NCBI RefSeq assembly: GCF_014196455.1
Contig: NZ_JACIDS010000004.1
Coordinates: 496,001-560,000, forward strand
Length of the DNA: 64,000 bases
Reading direction: 5' to 3'
From: Kaistia hirudinis
GTDB lineage: Bacteria; Pseudomonadota; Alphaproteobacteria; Rhizobiales; Kaistiaceae
Position numbers and translations under genes: made by a program. A model generated the notes under the pieces. The model searched no databases. It saw nothing but the letters and a program-made list of their open reading frames with translations, and was not told where the DNA came from. Positions 9,272 to 19,387 of this stretch are shown here, in pieces. The number at the start of each line of letters is the position of its first letter. Within the stretch, counting starts at the first letter, position 1.

Positions 9272-9910
9272 TCAGTTGCTGCCCGGCTGGGGCACGACGC
9301 GCAGATAGGGCTTCACGGTCTTCCAGCCGCCGGGGAACTTCTCCTTGGCCGCCTCGTCGGAGACGGACGGGACGATGATCACGTCCTCGCCTTTCTCCCA
9401 GTTGACCGGGGTGGCGACGGAGAATTTGGCGGTGAGCTGCAGGCTGTCGATGACGCGCAGGATCTCGTCGAAATTGCGCCCGGTGGAGGCCGGGTAGGTC
9501 AGCGAGAGCTTGAGCTTCTTGTCGGGCCCGATCACGAAGACCGAGCGCACCGTCGTCGTGTCGGAAGCGTTCGGATGGATCATGCCGTAGAGATTGGCGA
9601 CCTTCTTGTCATGGTCGGCGATCAGCGGGAAATTGAGCTGCGCGCCGGTCGCGTCCTTGATGTCCTTGACCCAGCCATCATGATTGGTGAGCTGGTCGAC
9701 GGAGAGGCCGATGATCTTGACGCCGCGCTTGTCGAATTCGGGCTTGAGCTTGGCGGCCTCGCCGAGTTCGGTCGTGCAGACGGGCGTAAAGTTCTTCGGA
9801 TGCGAGAACAGGACGCCCCAGCTGTCGCCGAGCCACTGGTGGAAGGAGATCGGACCTTCGGTGGTTTCGGCCTGGAAATCGGGAACGACGTCGCCGAGAT
9901 TGAGTGCCAT
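9272..9910 (-). CDS. Peroxiredoxin, 1-Cys (Prx6) type
   Basis: 212 residues from ATG 9910, with GGGAGAAAG seven to nine bases upstream; longer frames have no such site. The active-site segment FTPVCTTELG places the peroxidatic cysteine at about residue 45, preceded by SHPKN as in the Prx6 subfamily. The C-terminal domain (PVNWEKGEDVIIVP) is also Prx6-type, and no resolving cysteine is visible. It reduces hydrogen peroxide and organic hydroperoxides in the cytoplasm, using an external thiol to regenerate. Confidence 0.92.
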   Translation of the reverse strand: MALNLGDVVPDFQAETTEGPISFHQWLGDSWGVLFSHPKNFTPVCTTELGEAAKLKPEFDKRGVKIIGLSVDQLTNHDGWVKDIKDATGAQLNFPLIADHDKKVANLYGMIHPNASDTTTVRSVFVIGPDKKLKLSLTYPASTGRNFDEILRVIDSLQLTAKFSVATPVNWEKGEDVIIVPSVSDEAAKEKFPGGWKTVKPYLRVVPQPGSN

Positions 9911-10224
9911 GCTGCTTTCTCCCTGATCGGAAACGGGATCGCGGGCGACGCTCAAGCGCCGGGCCGGTCCGTTGTGGAAAATTCGTTCCAAATCTAGTGC
10001 CGTCACCGGACCCTCGCAATCGCGGAATTCCGGTCGGATTTGTAAAGCGATGCTCATCACTGGCGGCATGTTGAAATTATGATCCAGCAGGTGGGCCATT
10101 GCCGCCTCATGCCGGAAAATTCATCCAGATGCCGGCGCCGCGGCGCGGCTCGTAGATGACGAATGAATCGTTAACGCGGATGCGGCATGATGGCGGCGGG
10201 CCGGGACGATATGAGGTGAAACGA

Positions 10225-11256
10225 ATGCTCGCGCGCAGCATGGGAGCATTGCTGGCTGGCTTGCTGATCGCGGGGCCGGCCATGGCGGAAACGGTCGATA
10301 CGACGCCGGCCAAGATCCTGTTTTCGCAGATGAACACGCCGATCCCGCTGGAAGCGCGGTCGATCGGCTCCTATGCCAAGGGCTGCCTTGCCGGCGCCGT
10401 GGCGCTGCCGGTCAGCGGACCGGACTGGCAGGCGATGCGCCTGTCTCGCAACCGCTATTGGGGCACGCCGGAGCTCATCGCCTTCACGGAGAGCCTCGCC
10501 GCGCAGTCGAAGACGCTCGACAAATGGCCGGGGCTGCTCGTCGGCGACATGGGCCAGCCGCGCGGCGGCCCGGCGCTCACCGGCCATGCGAGCCATCAGA
10601 TCGGGCTCGATGTCGACATCTGGCTGACGCCGATGCCGAAGCGCACGCTCTCGGCCGACGAGCGCGAGACCATGGCGCCGGTCAACATGGTCAATGAGAA
10701 GGCGCGCACGATCAATGCGGCCGGCTGGACGAGCGGCCAGTTCAAGCTGATCCGTCGCGCGGCGCTCGACCCGCAGGTGGCGCGCATCTTCGTCAATGCG
10801 GCGATCAAGAAGCAGCTCTGCGTCAGCGCCGGCGCCGACCGCGCCTGGCTCGGCAAGGTGCGGCCCTGGTGGGGCCACACCTATCACATGCATGTGCGGC
10901 TCGATTGCCCGGCCAATATGGCGAGCTGCGTGCCGCAAAAGGCGCCGCCGCCCGGCGATGGCTGCGGCGCGGAGCTCGACGCCTGGCTGCAGCCGCCCAA
11001 GCCCGTGAAGCCGTCGAAGCCGACCAAGCCGGCCGTGAAGCCGCGCCCGATTATGCTCTCCGACCTGCCGCCGGCCTGCCGTCAGGTGCTCCTCGGCGCG
11101 CCGCCCGGCATCAAGCCGGAGCCCTCCGTGCTGGTCGCCAGCCCGGCCGCGGCGCGTGCGCCGGCCCAGGCGGCCGACGCCGCGCTCGACGATACGACCG
11201 AGAATCCGGTCGACGCGGCCGTGCCGCCCGAAAGGACGAACGGCTCGCTCTATTGA
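10225..11256 (+). CDS. mepA: Penicillin-insensitive murein DD-endopeptidase MepA
   Basis: 343 residues from ATG 10225 (AGGTGA just upstream), which directly begins a cleavable signal peptide (MLARSMGALLAGLLIAGPAMA). The zinc-site segments GHASHQIGLDVDIW and WWGHTYHMHVRLDCP carry the His/Asp ligands of the MepA/LAS metallopeptidases, which cut D-Ala-mDAP crosslinks in periplasmic peptidoglycan. A proline/lysine-rich linker (PPKPVKPSKPTKPAVKP) and an extra alanine-rich tail follow the catalytic domain. Convergent with the flavoprotein gene, stops 11 bp apart. Confidence 0.93.
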   Translation: MLARSMGALLAGLLIAGPAMAETVDTTPAKILFSQMNTPIPLEARSIGSYAKGCLAGAVALPVSGPDWQAMRLSRNRYWGTPELIAFTESLAAQSKTLDKWPGLLVGDMGQPRGGPALTGHASHQIGLDVDIWLTPMPKRTLSADERETMAPVNMVNEKARTINAAGWTSGQFKLIRRAALDPQVARIFVNAAIKKQLCVSAGADRAWLGKVRPWWGHTYHMHVRLDCPANMASCVPQKAPPPGDGCGAELDAWLQPPKPVKPSKPTKPAVKPRPIMLSDLPPACRQVLLGAPPGIKPEPSVLVASPAAARAPAQAADAALDDTTENPVDAAVPPERTNGSLY

Positions 11257-11266
11257 GCCGTCACGT

Positions 11267-12367
11267 TCACGGCGAGACCCAGTGGCGCATGGTCGGCCAG
11301 CTGCGCTGATACTGGCCGACGATCGGGATGTCGGCGCCGAGCTCGGCGGCGGCGCGCCAGGGCCAGCGCGGATCGGCGAGGATGGCGCGGGCGAGCGCCA
11401 CCATGTCGGTCCGGTCTTCGGCGATCAGGCGTTCGGCCTCCGCCGGACGCGTGATCAGCCCGACGGCGCGGGTGGCGATCCCGGCGCGGCGATGGATCGC
11501 CTCGGCCAGATGCGCCTGGTAGAGCGGCTTCACCCTGATGTCGGCGCCATGCGCATTGCCGCCGGACGAGGCGCAGATATAGACCGCGCCGGCCTCCTTG
11601 AGCGCGCTCGCGACCTCGACAGCCTCGTCGATCTCGAAGCCGCCCTCGGTCCATTCGCTCGCGGACAGGCGGACGCCGACGAACATGCGCGGCGGCAGCG
11701 CCGCGCGCACCGCCTTGGTCACCTCGAGGACGAGGCGCATGCGGTTCTCGAGACTGCCGCCATAGCGGTCCGTGCGCTTGTTGGAGAGCGGCGACAGGAA
11801 CTCGTGCAGCAGATAGCCATGCGCGCCATGGATCTCGACGAAATCGAGGCCCGCCCGCTCGGCCCGCTGCGCGGCCTGAACGAAATGGCCGATCACCGCC
11901 TCGATGCCGGCCTCGTCGAGCGCTTCGGGCACATGCCAGCCGGGCGCGAAGGGGATCGCCGAGGGGCCGACGGTCTGCCAGGGATCCTGATCCTTGCCGA
12001 GCGGCCCGCCGCCGAGCCAGGGCACCTGCGTCGATGCCTTGCGGCCGGCATGGGCGAGCTGGATGCCGAAAACGGTACCGGGCGCGGCGAAGCGGCGCGC
12101 GACAGCGAGCTTCGCGGCGACCGCCGCCTCGTTGGCATCGGAATAGAGGCCGACGCAGCGATGCGAGATGCGCCCGCGCCGCTCGACGCCCGTGGCCTCG
12201 AAGGTGATCATGGCCGCGCCGGAGATCGCAAGCTGCGTCCAGTGCTGGATGTGCCAATCCGACGGCGAGCCGTCATCGGAGGAATACATGCACATCGGCG
12301 CGACCGCGATGCGGTTCGGCAGCGTCACCGGGCCGAGCGTGATGGGCGAGAACAGGGACGAGGTCAT
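11267..12367 (-). CDS. Old-yellow-enzyme family NADH:flavin oxidoreductase (YqjM/NamA-like)
   Basis: 366 residues. The opening LFSPITLGPVTLPNRIAVAPMCMYSS, with Cys in the MCMYS segment, is the YqjM-like (thermophilic-like) signature; NLRG-equivalent GGSLENRMRL and the C-terminal FMN-phosphate region (DMVALARAILADPRWPWRAA) complete the TIM barrel. These FMN enzymes reduce activated C=C bonds of enals, enones, nitro compounds or maleimides with NAD(P)H. Upstream on the same strand lie the 2OG oxygenase and msrA genes, about 90 bp away. Confidence 0.92.
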   Translation of the reverse strand: MTSSLFSPITLGPVTLPNRIAVAPMCMYSSDDGSPSDWHIQHWTQLAISGAAMITFEATGVERRGRISHRCVGLYSDANEAAVAAKLAVARRFAAPGTVFGIQLAHAGRKASTQVPWLGGGPLGKDQDPWQTVGPSAIPFAPGWHVPEALDEAGIEAVIGHFVQAAQRAERAGLDFVEIHGAHGYLLHEFLSPLSNKRTDRYGGSLENRMRLVLEVTKAVRAALPPRMFVGVRLSASEWTEGGFEIDEAVEVASALKEAGAVYICASSGGNAHGADIRVKPLYQAHLAEAIHRRAGIATRAVGLITRPAEAERLIAEDRTDMVALARAILADPRWPWRAAAELGADIPIVGQYQRSWPTMRHWVSP

Positions 12368-12460
12368 GGGAAGTCCGTGGTGGCTTGGAGGAGGGGGGGC
12401 GAGCGTGGGGGCAGGATAGCGCCGGCGGCGGGCGTAGGCTTTCGGGATGGAACGGAGCGT

Positions 12461-13084
12461 TCAGCCTGAGGCGACGCGCCACCAGCCGGCGATCGCGCGG
12501 CGCGGGCGATTGGTGGGCAGCACCTCGTGCGGGATCTCCTCCGACAGCATGAGCGCGACCCGTCCGGCGCGGGGCAGGACGTCCAGCGCCGGCGGGCCGA
12601 CATCGTCCGGCGCGCGCCAGATCCTGAGCGCGCCGCCATCTTCCGCCTGCCAGTCGGGATCGAGATAGGTCGTGAACGAGATCACGCGGTTGCGGGCGCC
12701 CGCAAGGCTGTCGAGATGGCGGCGGTAGAAGCCGCCGACGGGATAGCTGATGAAATTGCACTCGAAATGGAAGAGGCCGAGGAACAGGCGGCCATTGATC
12801 GCGATGCGGATCGTCTCGGCGAGCGCGAGGAGATCGGCCTCGGCGGCGTCGCTTTCGTCGAGCCAGCGGATCGCGGCCCGGCGGATGCTGCGATCGACCT
12901 GACGCTCCCCCTCGCGGCCGAGGCCGGCCGTCGCGAGCGCGTCGGCCGCCTGCAGATTGTCCAGCCGCTCCGCCAGCCGGCGCACCAGCGCCGGCGGCAC
13001 GAAATCGTCGACGACGGCAAAGCCATCCTCCGAAAGGCGCTCGATGGCTGCGGCGAGATCATTATTCACATCCGCCGCAGCCAT
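12461..13084 (-). CDS. 2-oxoglutarate/Fe(II)-dependent dioxygenase (SM-20/P4Hc type)
   Basis: 207 residues from ATG 13084, preceded at eight bases by GAGGA; ATG 13093 would add three residues. The iron facial triad is visible: H-x-D in FYRRHLDS and the distal His in EEIPHEVLP, with RRAIAGWW supplying the 2-oxoglutarate-binding Arg. The family hydroxylates prolyl or other residues of proteins or small substrates. It begins 10 bp after the msrA stop and is probably co-transcribed with it, which would put two oxidation-linked enzymes together. Substrate unknown. Confidence 0.82.
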   Translation of the reverse strand: MAAADVNNDLAAAIERLSEDGFAVVDDFVPPALVRRLAERLDNLQAADALATAGLGREGERQVDRSIRRAAIRWLDESDAAEADLLALAETIRIAINGRLFLGLFHFECNFISYPVGGFYRRHLDSLAGARNRVISFTTYLDPDWQAEDGGALRIWRAPDDVGPPALDVLPRAGRVALMLSEEIPHEVLPTNRPRRAIAGWWRVASG

Positions 13085-13095
13085 GATCGTCATCC

Positions 13096-13761
13096 TCAGG
13101 CGGCCGCGACGCCGGCGCCGATCGGGCAGGCGACGCCCGTGCCGCCGAGCCCGCAATAGCCGTTCGGGTTCTTGGCGAGATATTGCTGGTGATAGTCCTC
13201 GGCGAAATAGAACGGCGGGCGGTCGACGATCTCGGTCGTGATCGCGCCGAAGCCGCGCTTGGCGAGCTCGTCCTCATAGGCGTCGCGCACGCGCTCAGCC
13301 GTCGCCCGCTGCGCGGCATCGGCGACATAAATGCCGGAGCGGTACTGCGTGCCGACATCATTGCCCTGGCGCATGCCCTGCGTCGGATCATGGCTCTCGA
13401 AGAAGCGCTTCACCAGCGCCTCATAAGAGACGACTTTCGGGTCGAACACGACGAGCACCACCTCATTGTGGCCCGTCAGGCCCGAGCAGACCTCCTCATA
13501 GGTCGGGTTCGGCGTCTCGCCGCCGGCATAGCCGACGGCAGTCACCACGACGCCGGCCTCGGTCCAGAAGCGGCGCTCTGCGCCCCAGAAGCAGCCGAGG
13601 CCGAACAGCGCCGTCTCGAGGCCGCTCGCATAGGGGCCGGCGAGGGCGCGGCCGTTCACGAAATGAAGGCTCGGCTCGGTGATGGGCGTCGAACGGCCCG
13701 GCAGCGCCGCGCCGGGGGCGGGCATGCGCGCCTTGCGGGCGAAGATATCGAGGATGTTCAT
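13096..13761 (-). CDS. msrA: Peptide methionine-(S)-S-oxide reductase
   Basis: 221 residues. GCFWGAE (catalytic Cys about residue 57), the substrate-binding GYAGG and TGHNEVV, and the C-terminal [15 protein letters not shown] with the resolving cysteine are all MsrA hallmarks. It reduces the S form of methionine sulfoxide in proteins and free methionine sulfoxide with thioredoxin. An N-terminal extension of about 45 residues before the core is longer than in E. coli but common in this order. First gene of a short run with the 2OG oxygenase. Confidence 0.95.
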   Translation of the reverse strand: MNILDIFARKARMPAPGAALPGRSTPITEPSLHFVNGRALAGPYASGLETALFGLGCFWGAERRFWTEAGVVVTAVGYAGGETPNPTYEEVCSGLTGHNEVVLVVFDPKVVSYEALVKRFFESHDPTQGMRQGNDVGTQYRSGIYVADAAQRATAERVRDAYEDELAKRGFGAITTEIVDRPPFYFAEDYHQQYLAKNPNGYCGLGGTGVACPIGAGVAAA

Positions 13762-13789
13762 GGGCGGTCTCCTTGGGGTCGGAGGAAAT

Positions 13790-14116
13790 TCAGGCGACGG
13801 CGGCGCGGAAGGGCAGGGGTCGGCCGGCGATCAGCAAGAGCGCGCCGAGCGCCGCCAGAACCAGCCAGACCGGCCACGAGAGAAAGAACTGGATCACGGG
13901 ATACCAGACCCAGCTGCCGACATGGACCTCGATCTGGCTCGCGACGGCAGCCTGCGCCGCGGCGAGGCTGTCGGGATCGAAGGCAAACCAGGCCTGGCCG
14001 AGAGGGGTATAGGTCAGCGTCGAGGCGGCGATGGATTTGGAGCCGTCGACGACGAGCGCGATCACCGCGCCGGCCAAGGCGAAAAGACCCGCGAGCCGAA
14101 CGAGGAAGCGGAACAT
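13790..14116 (-). CDS. Small conserved membrane protein, two transmembrane helices
   Basis: 108 residues from ATG 14116. One hydrophobic helix at about residues 4-23 ([19 protein letters not shown]) and another near the C-terminus ([18 protein letters not shown]), with a soluble loop of about 50 residues between. The frame continues upstream through the tRNA-Ser gene's antisense, so the short start is required. No motif reveals a function. It lies 28 bp downstream of msrA's start on the same strand and may belong to its transcription unit as the first gene. Confidence 0.65.
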   Translation of the reverse strand: MFRFLVRLAGLFALAGAVIALVVDGSKSIAASTLTYTPLGQAWFAFDPDSLAAAQAAVASQIEVHVGSWVWYPVIQFFLSWPVWLVLAALGALLLIAGRPLPFRAAVA

Positions 14117-14371
14117 GGCGATCCTTTCGCCCAGAAGGCTGAGTTTTCCGGATGGAGCATAAATAGGATCAGAGGCCCGGTTCGGCAATCGCCTGTGCGC
14201 ACAGCGGCCTGCGAGCCGGCGAAGCAGCGCGACGGCCTTGCGTGGCAGGCGCGCTTCGTGATAGCGCAACGCTCGTTCGCGAGCCGGCCCGCCGGCGCAT
14301 TGCTCGACCATGTTCCGGAGTTCTCCGGCCGGCCCGGCAAAAGCGGATCAGCGGGCACGTTCCCGCACGAC

Positions 14372-14461
14372 GGAGGGGTGGCCGAGTGGTTGAAGGCGCA
14401 CGCCTGGAAAGTGTGTATACGGGAAACCGTATCGCGGGTTCGAATCCCGCTCCCTCCGCCA
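14372..14461 (+). tRNA. tRNA-Ser (anticodon GGA)
   Basis: A 90-nt class II tRNA. Acceptor GGAGGGG pairs with TCCCTCC, discriminator G is followed by encoded CCA (14459-14461); the anticodon stem CACGC/GTGTG encloses loop CTGGAAA, giving GGA at 14406-14408. The long variable arm (TATACGGGAAACCGTATC) is typical of serine tRNAs and the T arm GCGGGTTCGAATCCCGC is perfect. It reads UCC and UCU codons. Its 3' end is a plausible integration point for the accessory DNA that follows. Confidence 0.96.
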
Positions 14462-14537
14462 CCTATTAACCTATTGATATTGTTATACTTTTCGGCCTTC
14501 AGCCCCGCCAATTCGCCCGTCATTCCGGGGGCTTGCG
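14453..14537. repeat. Left copy of ~85-bp imperfect direct repeat (tRNA 3' end and flank)
   Basis: CCGCCACC (14456-14463), nine bases, then ATTGATATTGTTAT (14473-14486) and further AATTCGCCCG (14510-14519) recur with the same order and nearly the same spacing at 46680-46765. Between the first two blocks the alignment is gap-free with 27 of 31 positions equal. The copy begins inside the tRNA-Ser 3' end. It could be one end of an integrated element, or simply a sequence that tends to follow tRNA genes in this genome. Confidence 0.55.
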
Positions 14538-14707
14538 AGGCCGGGGATTTGGCCCCCGTCGGCAGAGACACCTTCCGCCCCGATTCCCGGCCGCTCTAGC
14601 GCCCGCGTCTCCGTCGCCACCTTCCGCAGTACGGTTCGCGAGCGACGCGGGACCAAGGGTTTGCGGACTGCGCGCGAAGCAGTCGGTGACGCCGGAGACT
14701 GGGCTTG

Positions 14708-17060
14708 ATGACGAGAGAGCCTCGGCTCGATGCAGGGACTGTCCTCACCCTTGCCTGGGCTTTTGCGGGCGCAGAAGTCGAGAGGCTGATCGTCGAAAAC
14801 TGGGCCCGCGACCCGCAGCGGGATCGTCTCACCTGGGCCGCCTTCGACCACGCACTCGTCTGGACCCCGCGCATGATCGAAGTCGCCAAGCAGATCATCG
14901 AACGTACGACCATTCACGCTCACGACCTCGAATATGCGGTAAGCGCGATCGGCACCACACAACCCGACGTAGCGATCGGGCTCCTCGAAGCGATCCTCAG
15001 AAAGGAACTGCGCGCCGCAAAAGAGGAGTCGGCCAAGCGGGTCGCCGCGGCGCCGCAGGGCGATGGCGACGAATACTGGAAGTGGCGTATCGCAGCGTCC
15101 CCCAGAGAGCCGATCACCGACGTCGTGGAGCGCGAAAATGTGTGGGACACGCTAGAAGCGCTCGCGGCGGCTCGGCCCGAGCCTTTCCTCGATGCCCTTT
15201 GGCCGTGGTTCACGGAGGCGATGAGCGCGCTTGCCGACCTTGAGAGCGACAGGGAGGGCGACCCTGTCAACTATTTCGTCCGCTACACGCTGGACTTCAA
15301 GTTTGCCGAGGAGGACGCCGGCCGCGATCGCTCTGGTCCCCCGATCCTTGGCGCTATTCGCGTCGCCCTCGAGACCCTGGCACGAAGTGATGCGGAGCGG
15401 TTTCTTGCTTGGCTGGCCGCACATGAAAGCGAAGAGTTTGCGCCAGCCCAGCGGCTCTTCGCTCACGTACTGTCGCTCTCTCCGCAAGACTATGCGGAGC
15501 GCGCGCACCGTTTCCTCACGGGCGACCAGCGGCGGTTCCTGCTCGGAAACCATGAGGACCGCTCAGGCACAAGCAAGCGGCTGGTCGCCGCAAGCAGCCC
15601 GAACTGGTCCGATGCTGAGATCGCCGCTTTCGTCGCACTGATCAACGCCTATGCGCCGCCGCCCTATCCAAACCTGGACGCGGAAGGCCGCCGACACTTC
15701 CAGGACACGGTTCGCATAATCCGACTGGGCCTTTTGTCCGCGCTGCCCGCCGACCGCCTGCCGGCCGAGAGCCGTCGACTTGTGCTTGAAGAACAGCGGC
15801 GGTTCCCGAGATCGGATCGTGGTGTGCGTCGACAGGGCGCGTCGTGGATAGGCTCGCCGATCTCGGCAGAGCAGCTCAGAAAGGCACGGGACGAGGACAT
15901 CATCAATGCCTTCCGCGAGGTGCCTGACAAATATGACTGGGACCACCCCAACCGCATGATTGAGGGGGGCAATATCCAGCTCTCGCGCGCATTTGCGGAG
16001 TTCGCAAAGACCGACCCGCAACGGGCCGCCCGCCTTATCCGCGGCTTCGAGCCGAGTTTCGGGACGCGTGGCCGAGGAGCACGACCGCGTACTTGACCTT
16101 CTGACCCGGGCCAACGCGCGAGGCGAAAGCGAGGCGATCTGGCAGGCACTGCTGCACTGGCTCCGCTATCTGAAGCCTACCGACGGCACCGTGATGGAGC
16201 AGTTCCTGGAGGCGCTGCTAGACCAGTTTCCGGACCTGCTGCGCAGTGACGAGCTCGCCGAACTCTTTGCCTACCTGCACTGGCGGTATCCCGACTTCGT
16301 CCGCCGGTACATCGAGGCATGGGCATCGGCTGGCGACGATTATTTCGAGCAGCTGGCCGGCGAACTCGCCACGTTGATCGCGTTCGTTCGTCCGGAATTG
16401 CCCTGGGCGTCCCCGCTGCTTGAAGCCATTATCTTTGACAGAGGCACGGCATGGACTCGCCTCGGCGCCATCAACACCGCGGTGAACCTCTTCCCGAACG
16501 CCCAGTATCGTGAGCGGGCGTCCAAGCTGCTGGTCCGCATCATCCCATTGGTTCGCGGGCAGGCTTGGCGCAACCTCTTCGATCTCTTCCGCATCGTCGA
16601 TGAGATATCGCCTGAACCGGCCTGGATCGCACTGCTCAGAGCTATCGAGGCGAACCTGTCTCAGGCTTCGGAAGTTGACGCGACATTCGTCGTTGACCGC
16701 CTCGCGTCATTACTCCCGCACGAGGCGACGCTTGTTGCCCGAATAGCCAAGCGCTTAATCGAGGCCTGGAGCAACGAATTGGGCGACATCTCGACCAGCA
16801 CTGCCGGCTCGGCGGCCGAACTGGTGGATCTAGCGATCACGTTGCATCGCCTCGGAGATGAAACGCGTGAGATCGGTCTCGACCTCTTTGAGCGACTTGT
16901 CGAAATCCAAGCCTATACGGCAAGAGAGACGCTGGAGCAGATCGACAATCGCTTCCGATCTCGGCGACTGCAGCGACGCCAGCGGCTGCCGCGGCGTCGC
17001 CGGGGGGCAAATGGGCCGAACAGCGCGCCCGACAAGCGGCCGGACACCAATAAGCATTGA
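14708..17060 (+). pseudogene. Decayed large alpha-helical (HEAT/TPR-like) protein, frameshifted
   Basis: Two consecutive frames make one protein-like stretch: frame 2 from ATG 14708 to a stop near 16096, and frame 3 continuing as VAEEHDRVLDLLTRANARGESEAIW to 17060. The switch lies around 16050-16090 and may include a small deletion as well as a frameshift. Both halves are leucine/tryptophan-rich helical repeats without a P-loop or nuclease motif. Upstream an in-frame TGA at about 14687 interrupts further coding-like sequence, so the N-terminus is probably lost. Helical repeat sensors of this look are found at the C-terminus of large defence ATPases; with the convergent STAND gene next door that is a plausible origin, but inferred. 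Confidence 0.55.
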
Positions 17061-17091
17061 TGTGGCGCAAGGTGTCGACTTCACCCAAACA

Positions 17092-19380
17092 TTAACAACT
17101 GACGCGCCTCAAGAGCGGCGTGAACAAGTTGATCAAGTCGCTATCGTCGAAGGGGTTCTTGTCGTCCCGCTTCTGGGCAAAGGCCGGGGCCTCGGCGCTT
17201 TCGGCTTTGTCAGCAACCTCGATTTTGCGCTCGCTGACGGCATCGGTCGCCCTTGCGATCTGCGCCTTCGAAAGGCCCGCACGGGGTGCCAACCGGGTCA
17301 ACGTGTTGAGATACTCGTCGAGGGTGCTCTCCGAATCCATGTCCGAGATGCGTTGGTAGATCTCGGCGAACTCGTCCGCGATCAGCTGGTTCATGGCAGT
17401 GCAGATATCGGGTCCGAGATGGGTTTGGTTTTCCTCGATGGCGTCCGACAGCTTCTCGATATCGTCGGAGGAAACGCCGGACTTCAGCATCCTGAGCAGT
17501 CCGGCTTCGATCAACTGGGCTAATTCCTCGGCCGCCGGGAATTCGTCGAAATAGTCGCCGTCGCGCAGCTGCCTGATCAGTTCGATTGCCGGCTCGCTAT
17601 CGCGCCATGAATTCCAACCGTCCGGCGGCGAGCTTGCCAGAGCGAGCGCGGCTGCGATCAGCCTCGGCTCCTTGCAATGGTTCCACCAATCCAAGATCAG
17701 CTTGAGGCGGCTGGCATTTGAGCCGTCGGCTATAACCATGCTGCGCGGATCCGCTTTGTAGCGCTTCCAGGTCGGCCAGTTTTGGAAGGCCTCCGCGACA
17801 CTGACGAACGACGCCGCCAGCTCTGGATTGAGCGAGCCCAAGGTGGCACCGCGCTGACCCTGTCGCCATACGGCTTCAGCCCAGTCCGACCGGCGTGAGG
17901 TGCCGGCGAACCCACGCAACAGAACCTGGTCGTCGAGGTATTCGGTCAGATAATCGCGGAAGGACGGGTTGATGAAGGAGAGGCGATCGCCGCTGACGGC
18001 GATGAAGCCCCCCTCCAAAATGCGGACCGCTTCTTCGAAATCCTTCGGATCCCGCGGCAGACCGTAGCGATTGCAGAGCGCATGGTGGAGTGCGTCATAG
18101 GAGACGCGGGCGTTGTCGATGTCATCGCCATATTCGGAACAGAAGAAAAGTGCGAAGAGCAGGTGCCGGCAACGATCGTCGATATGGGTGCGGAAGGCGG
18201 TGTCCCAAAGACCCTTCGGATTCCGCAGGCCCTCTAGGAAGGCGGCGGGGTAGTCGGCCGCAGAGAGTGCGCCGATATGGAAACGGTCGGTCATCCATTC
18301 GATGACGCGCGGATTGTAGTTCTTGTGATCGACAATGTCGGCGAGCTTACCACTCTCGATCAGCGCCCGGATATGCTCGACCGGGGTCTCGGCGACGAGC
18401 AAATGGTTGTAGAGGATGCGGGCGCGGATGCGACGCGTATATATTCCGACGTCAAGTATGTATTTGGAGACGTCCAGCCTTTGGTCGGCGAGATACTCCG
18501 AGACACGCCTCGCCTCTTCCAGGATGTAGGCGCGGGTCGTCAAAATGAAACGCGCGTTCGCGCTACTTCTCACCCGCTTGATGAAGCGGGCTAGGTCACT
18601 GTCCTTCATCGACAAGGCATGCTTGTCGAGCGCCACCCGGCCGAGAAAGTCGTCAAAGAGAAAAACCTGCTTCTTCGCGTCGTTGAGCGAGGCGAAGCCG
18701 TCATCAAGGCTGCGGATTGGGACCAGTTCCCAGCCTTCTGCGAGATAGGCATAGGAGAGCATCTCGGCGAGCGTGGTTTTGCCGACGCCTGCCGGCCCCG
18801 AGACGATCAAGACATGCTGGTCTTCGAGCTTGGCGGCCGACTCCGAGAAGCTTGGGTTTTGGGCATAGACGCGAACCTTGGCCTCAATCTCGTCGCGCGC
18901 AATGGCGGCGAAGGTGTGGGCAGCGGCGTTGACGACGCGGTCAAGAACAGCGGCGCTCGACAGCCAAAGTTTAATGTGGGCCTTCTCGAGATCGGGATAG
19001 TCCCGCAGCAGCTTGTTCAGATCATCCGGGCCGAAGATGTCGGCCTCGCTTTTTAGGCTCGGCCCGATGAGCGCGGCAAGCTCGGCCTTCGTTTTGTGGG
19101 TGAGCTGGCGCGAGGTTGCCAGCAGATAACGCGCCGGATCGAGGGTATCGATCGATGTCCTCTCCTTCTTCATCACGGCCTGGAGCTGCGCCGCGCTCGA
19201 ACCCGCATAGTGCTTGGCCTGCAGGATCACAGCCCCCTCGGCCGACGAGTGCCTTCCATCCATGCCACCATCGGGCCCGGTGCAAAATGCTTCGAAACGC
19301 AGACCGAGCAGGCGACCGATCAGATCGCGGGCGAGGTCTTCGAAGTCGGCATCGGAGAGCGTCTTGAAGTCATAACTCAT
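17092..19380 (-). CDS. Restriction-endonuclease-fold / STAND NTPase fusion (nSTAND3-like)
   Basis: 762 residues from ATG 19380. Residues 1-60 carry a Mrr/PD-(D/E)XK-like nuclease core: FEDLARDLIGRLLG, then GPDGGMDGR (Asp about 41) and ILQAKHY (QxK at 54-56). After a linker comes a P-loop GPAGVGKTT (195-203), Walker B VFLFDDFLG (about 239-247) and a sensor-like ARFILTTRAYI, as in novel STAND NTPases annotated nSTAND3. The remaining ~400 residues are helical repeats, presumably the sensor. By analogy with Avs-type systems it may detect a phage component, oligomerise and cut DNA. It starts 7 bp after the stop of the AAA gene upstream, so the two form an operon. Confidence 0.78.
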   Translation of the reverse strand: MSYDFKTLSDADFEDLARDLIGRLLGLRFEAFCTGPDGGMDGRHSSAEGAVILQAKHYAGSSAAQLQAVMKKERTSIDTLDPARYLLATSRQLTHKTKAELAALIGPSLKSEADIFGPDDLNKLLRDYPDLEKAHIKLWLSSAAVLDRVVNAAAHTFAAIARDEIEAKVRVYAQNPSFSESAAKLEDQHVLIVSGPAGVGKTTLAEMLSYAYLAEGWELVPIRSLDDGFASLNDAKKQVFLFDDFLGRVALDKHALSMKDSDLARFIKRVRSSANARFILTTRAYILEEARRVSEYLADQRLDVSKYILDVGIYTRRIRARILYNHLLVAETPVEHIRALIESGKLADIVDHKNYNPRVIEWMTDRFHIGALSAADYPAAFLEGLRNPKGLWDTAFRTHIDDRCRHLLFALFFCSEYGDDIDNARVSYDALHHALCNRYGLPRDPKDFEEAVRILEGGFIAVSGDRLSFINPSFRDYLTEYLDDQVLLRGFAGTSRRSDWAEAVWRQGQRGATLGSLNPELAASFVSVAEAFQNWPTWKRYKADPRSMVIADGSNASRLKLILDWWNHCKEPRLIAAALALASSPPDGWNSWRDSEPAIELIRQLRDGDYFDEFPAAEELAQLIEAGLLRMLKSGVSSDDIEKLSDAIEENQTHLGPDICTAMNQLIADEFAEIYQRISDMDSESTLDEYLNTLTRLAPRAGLSKAQIARATDAVSERKIEVADKAESAEAPAFAQKRDDKNPFDDSDLINLFTPLLRRVSC

Positions 19381-19387
19381 TGTACGC

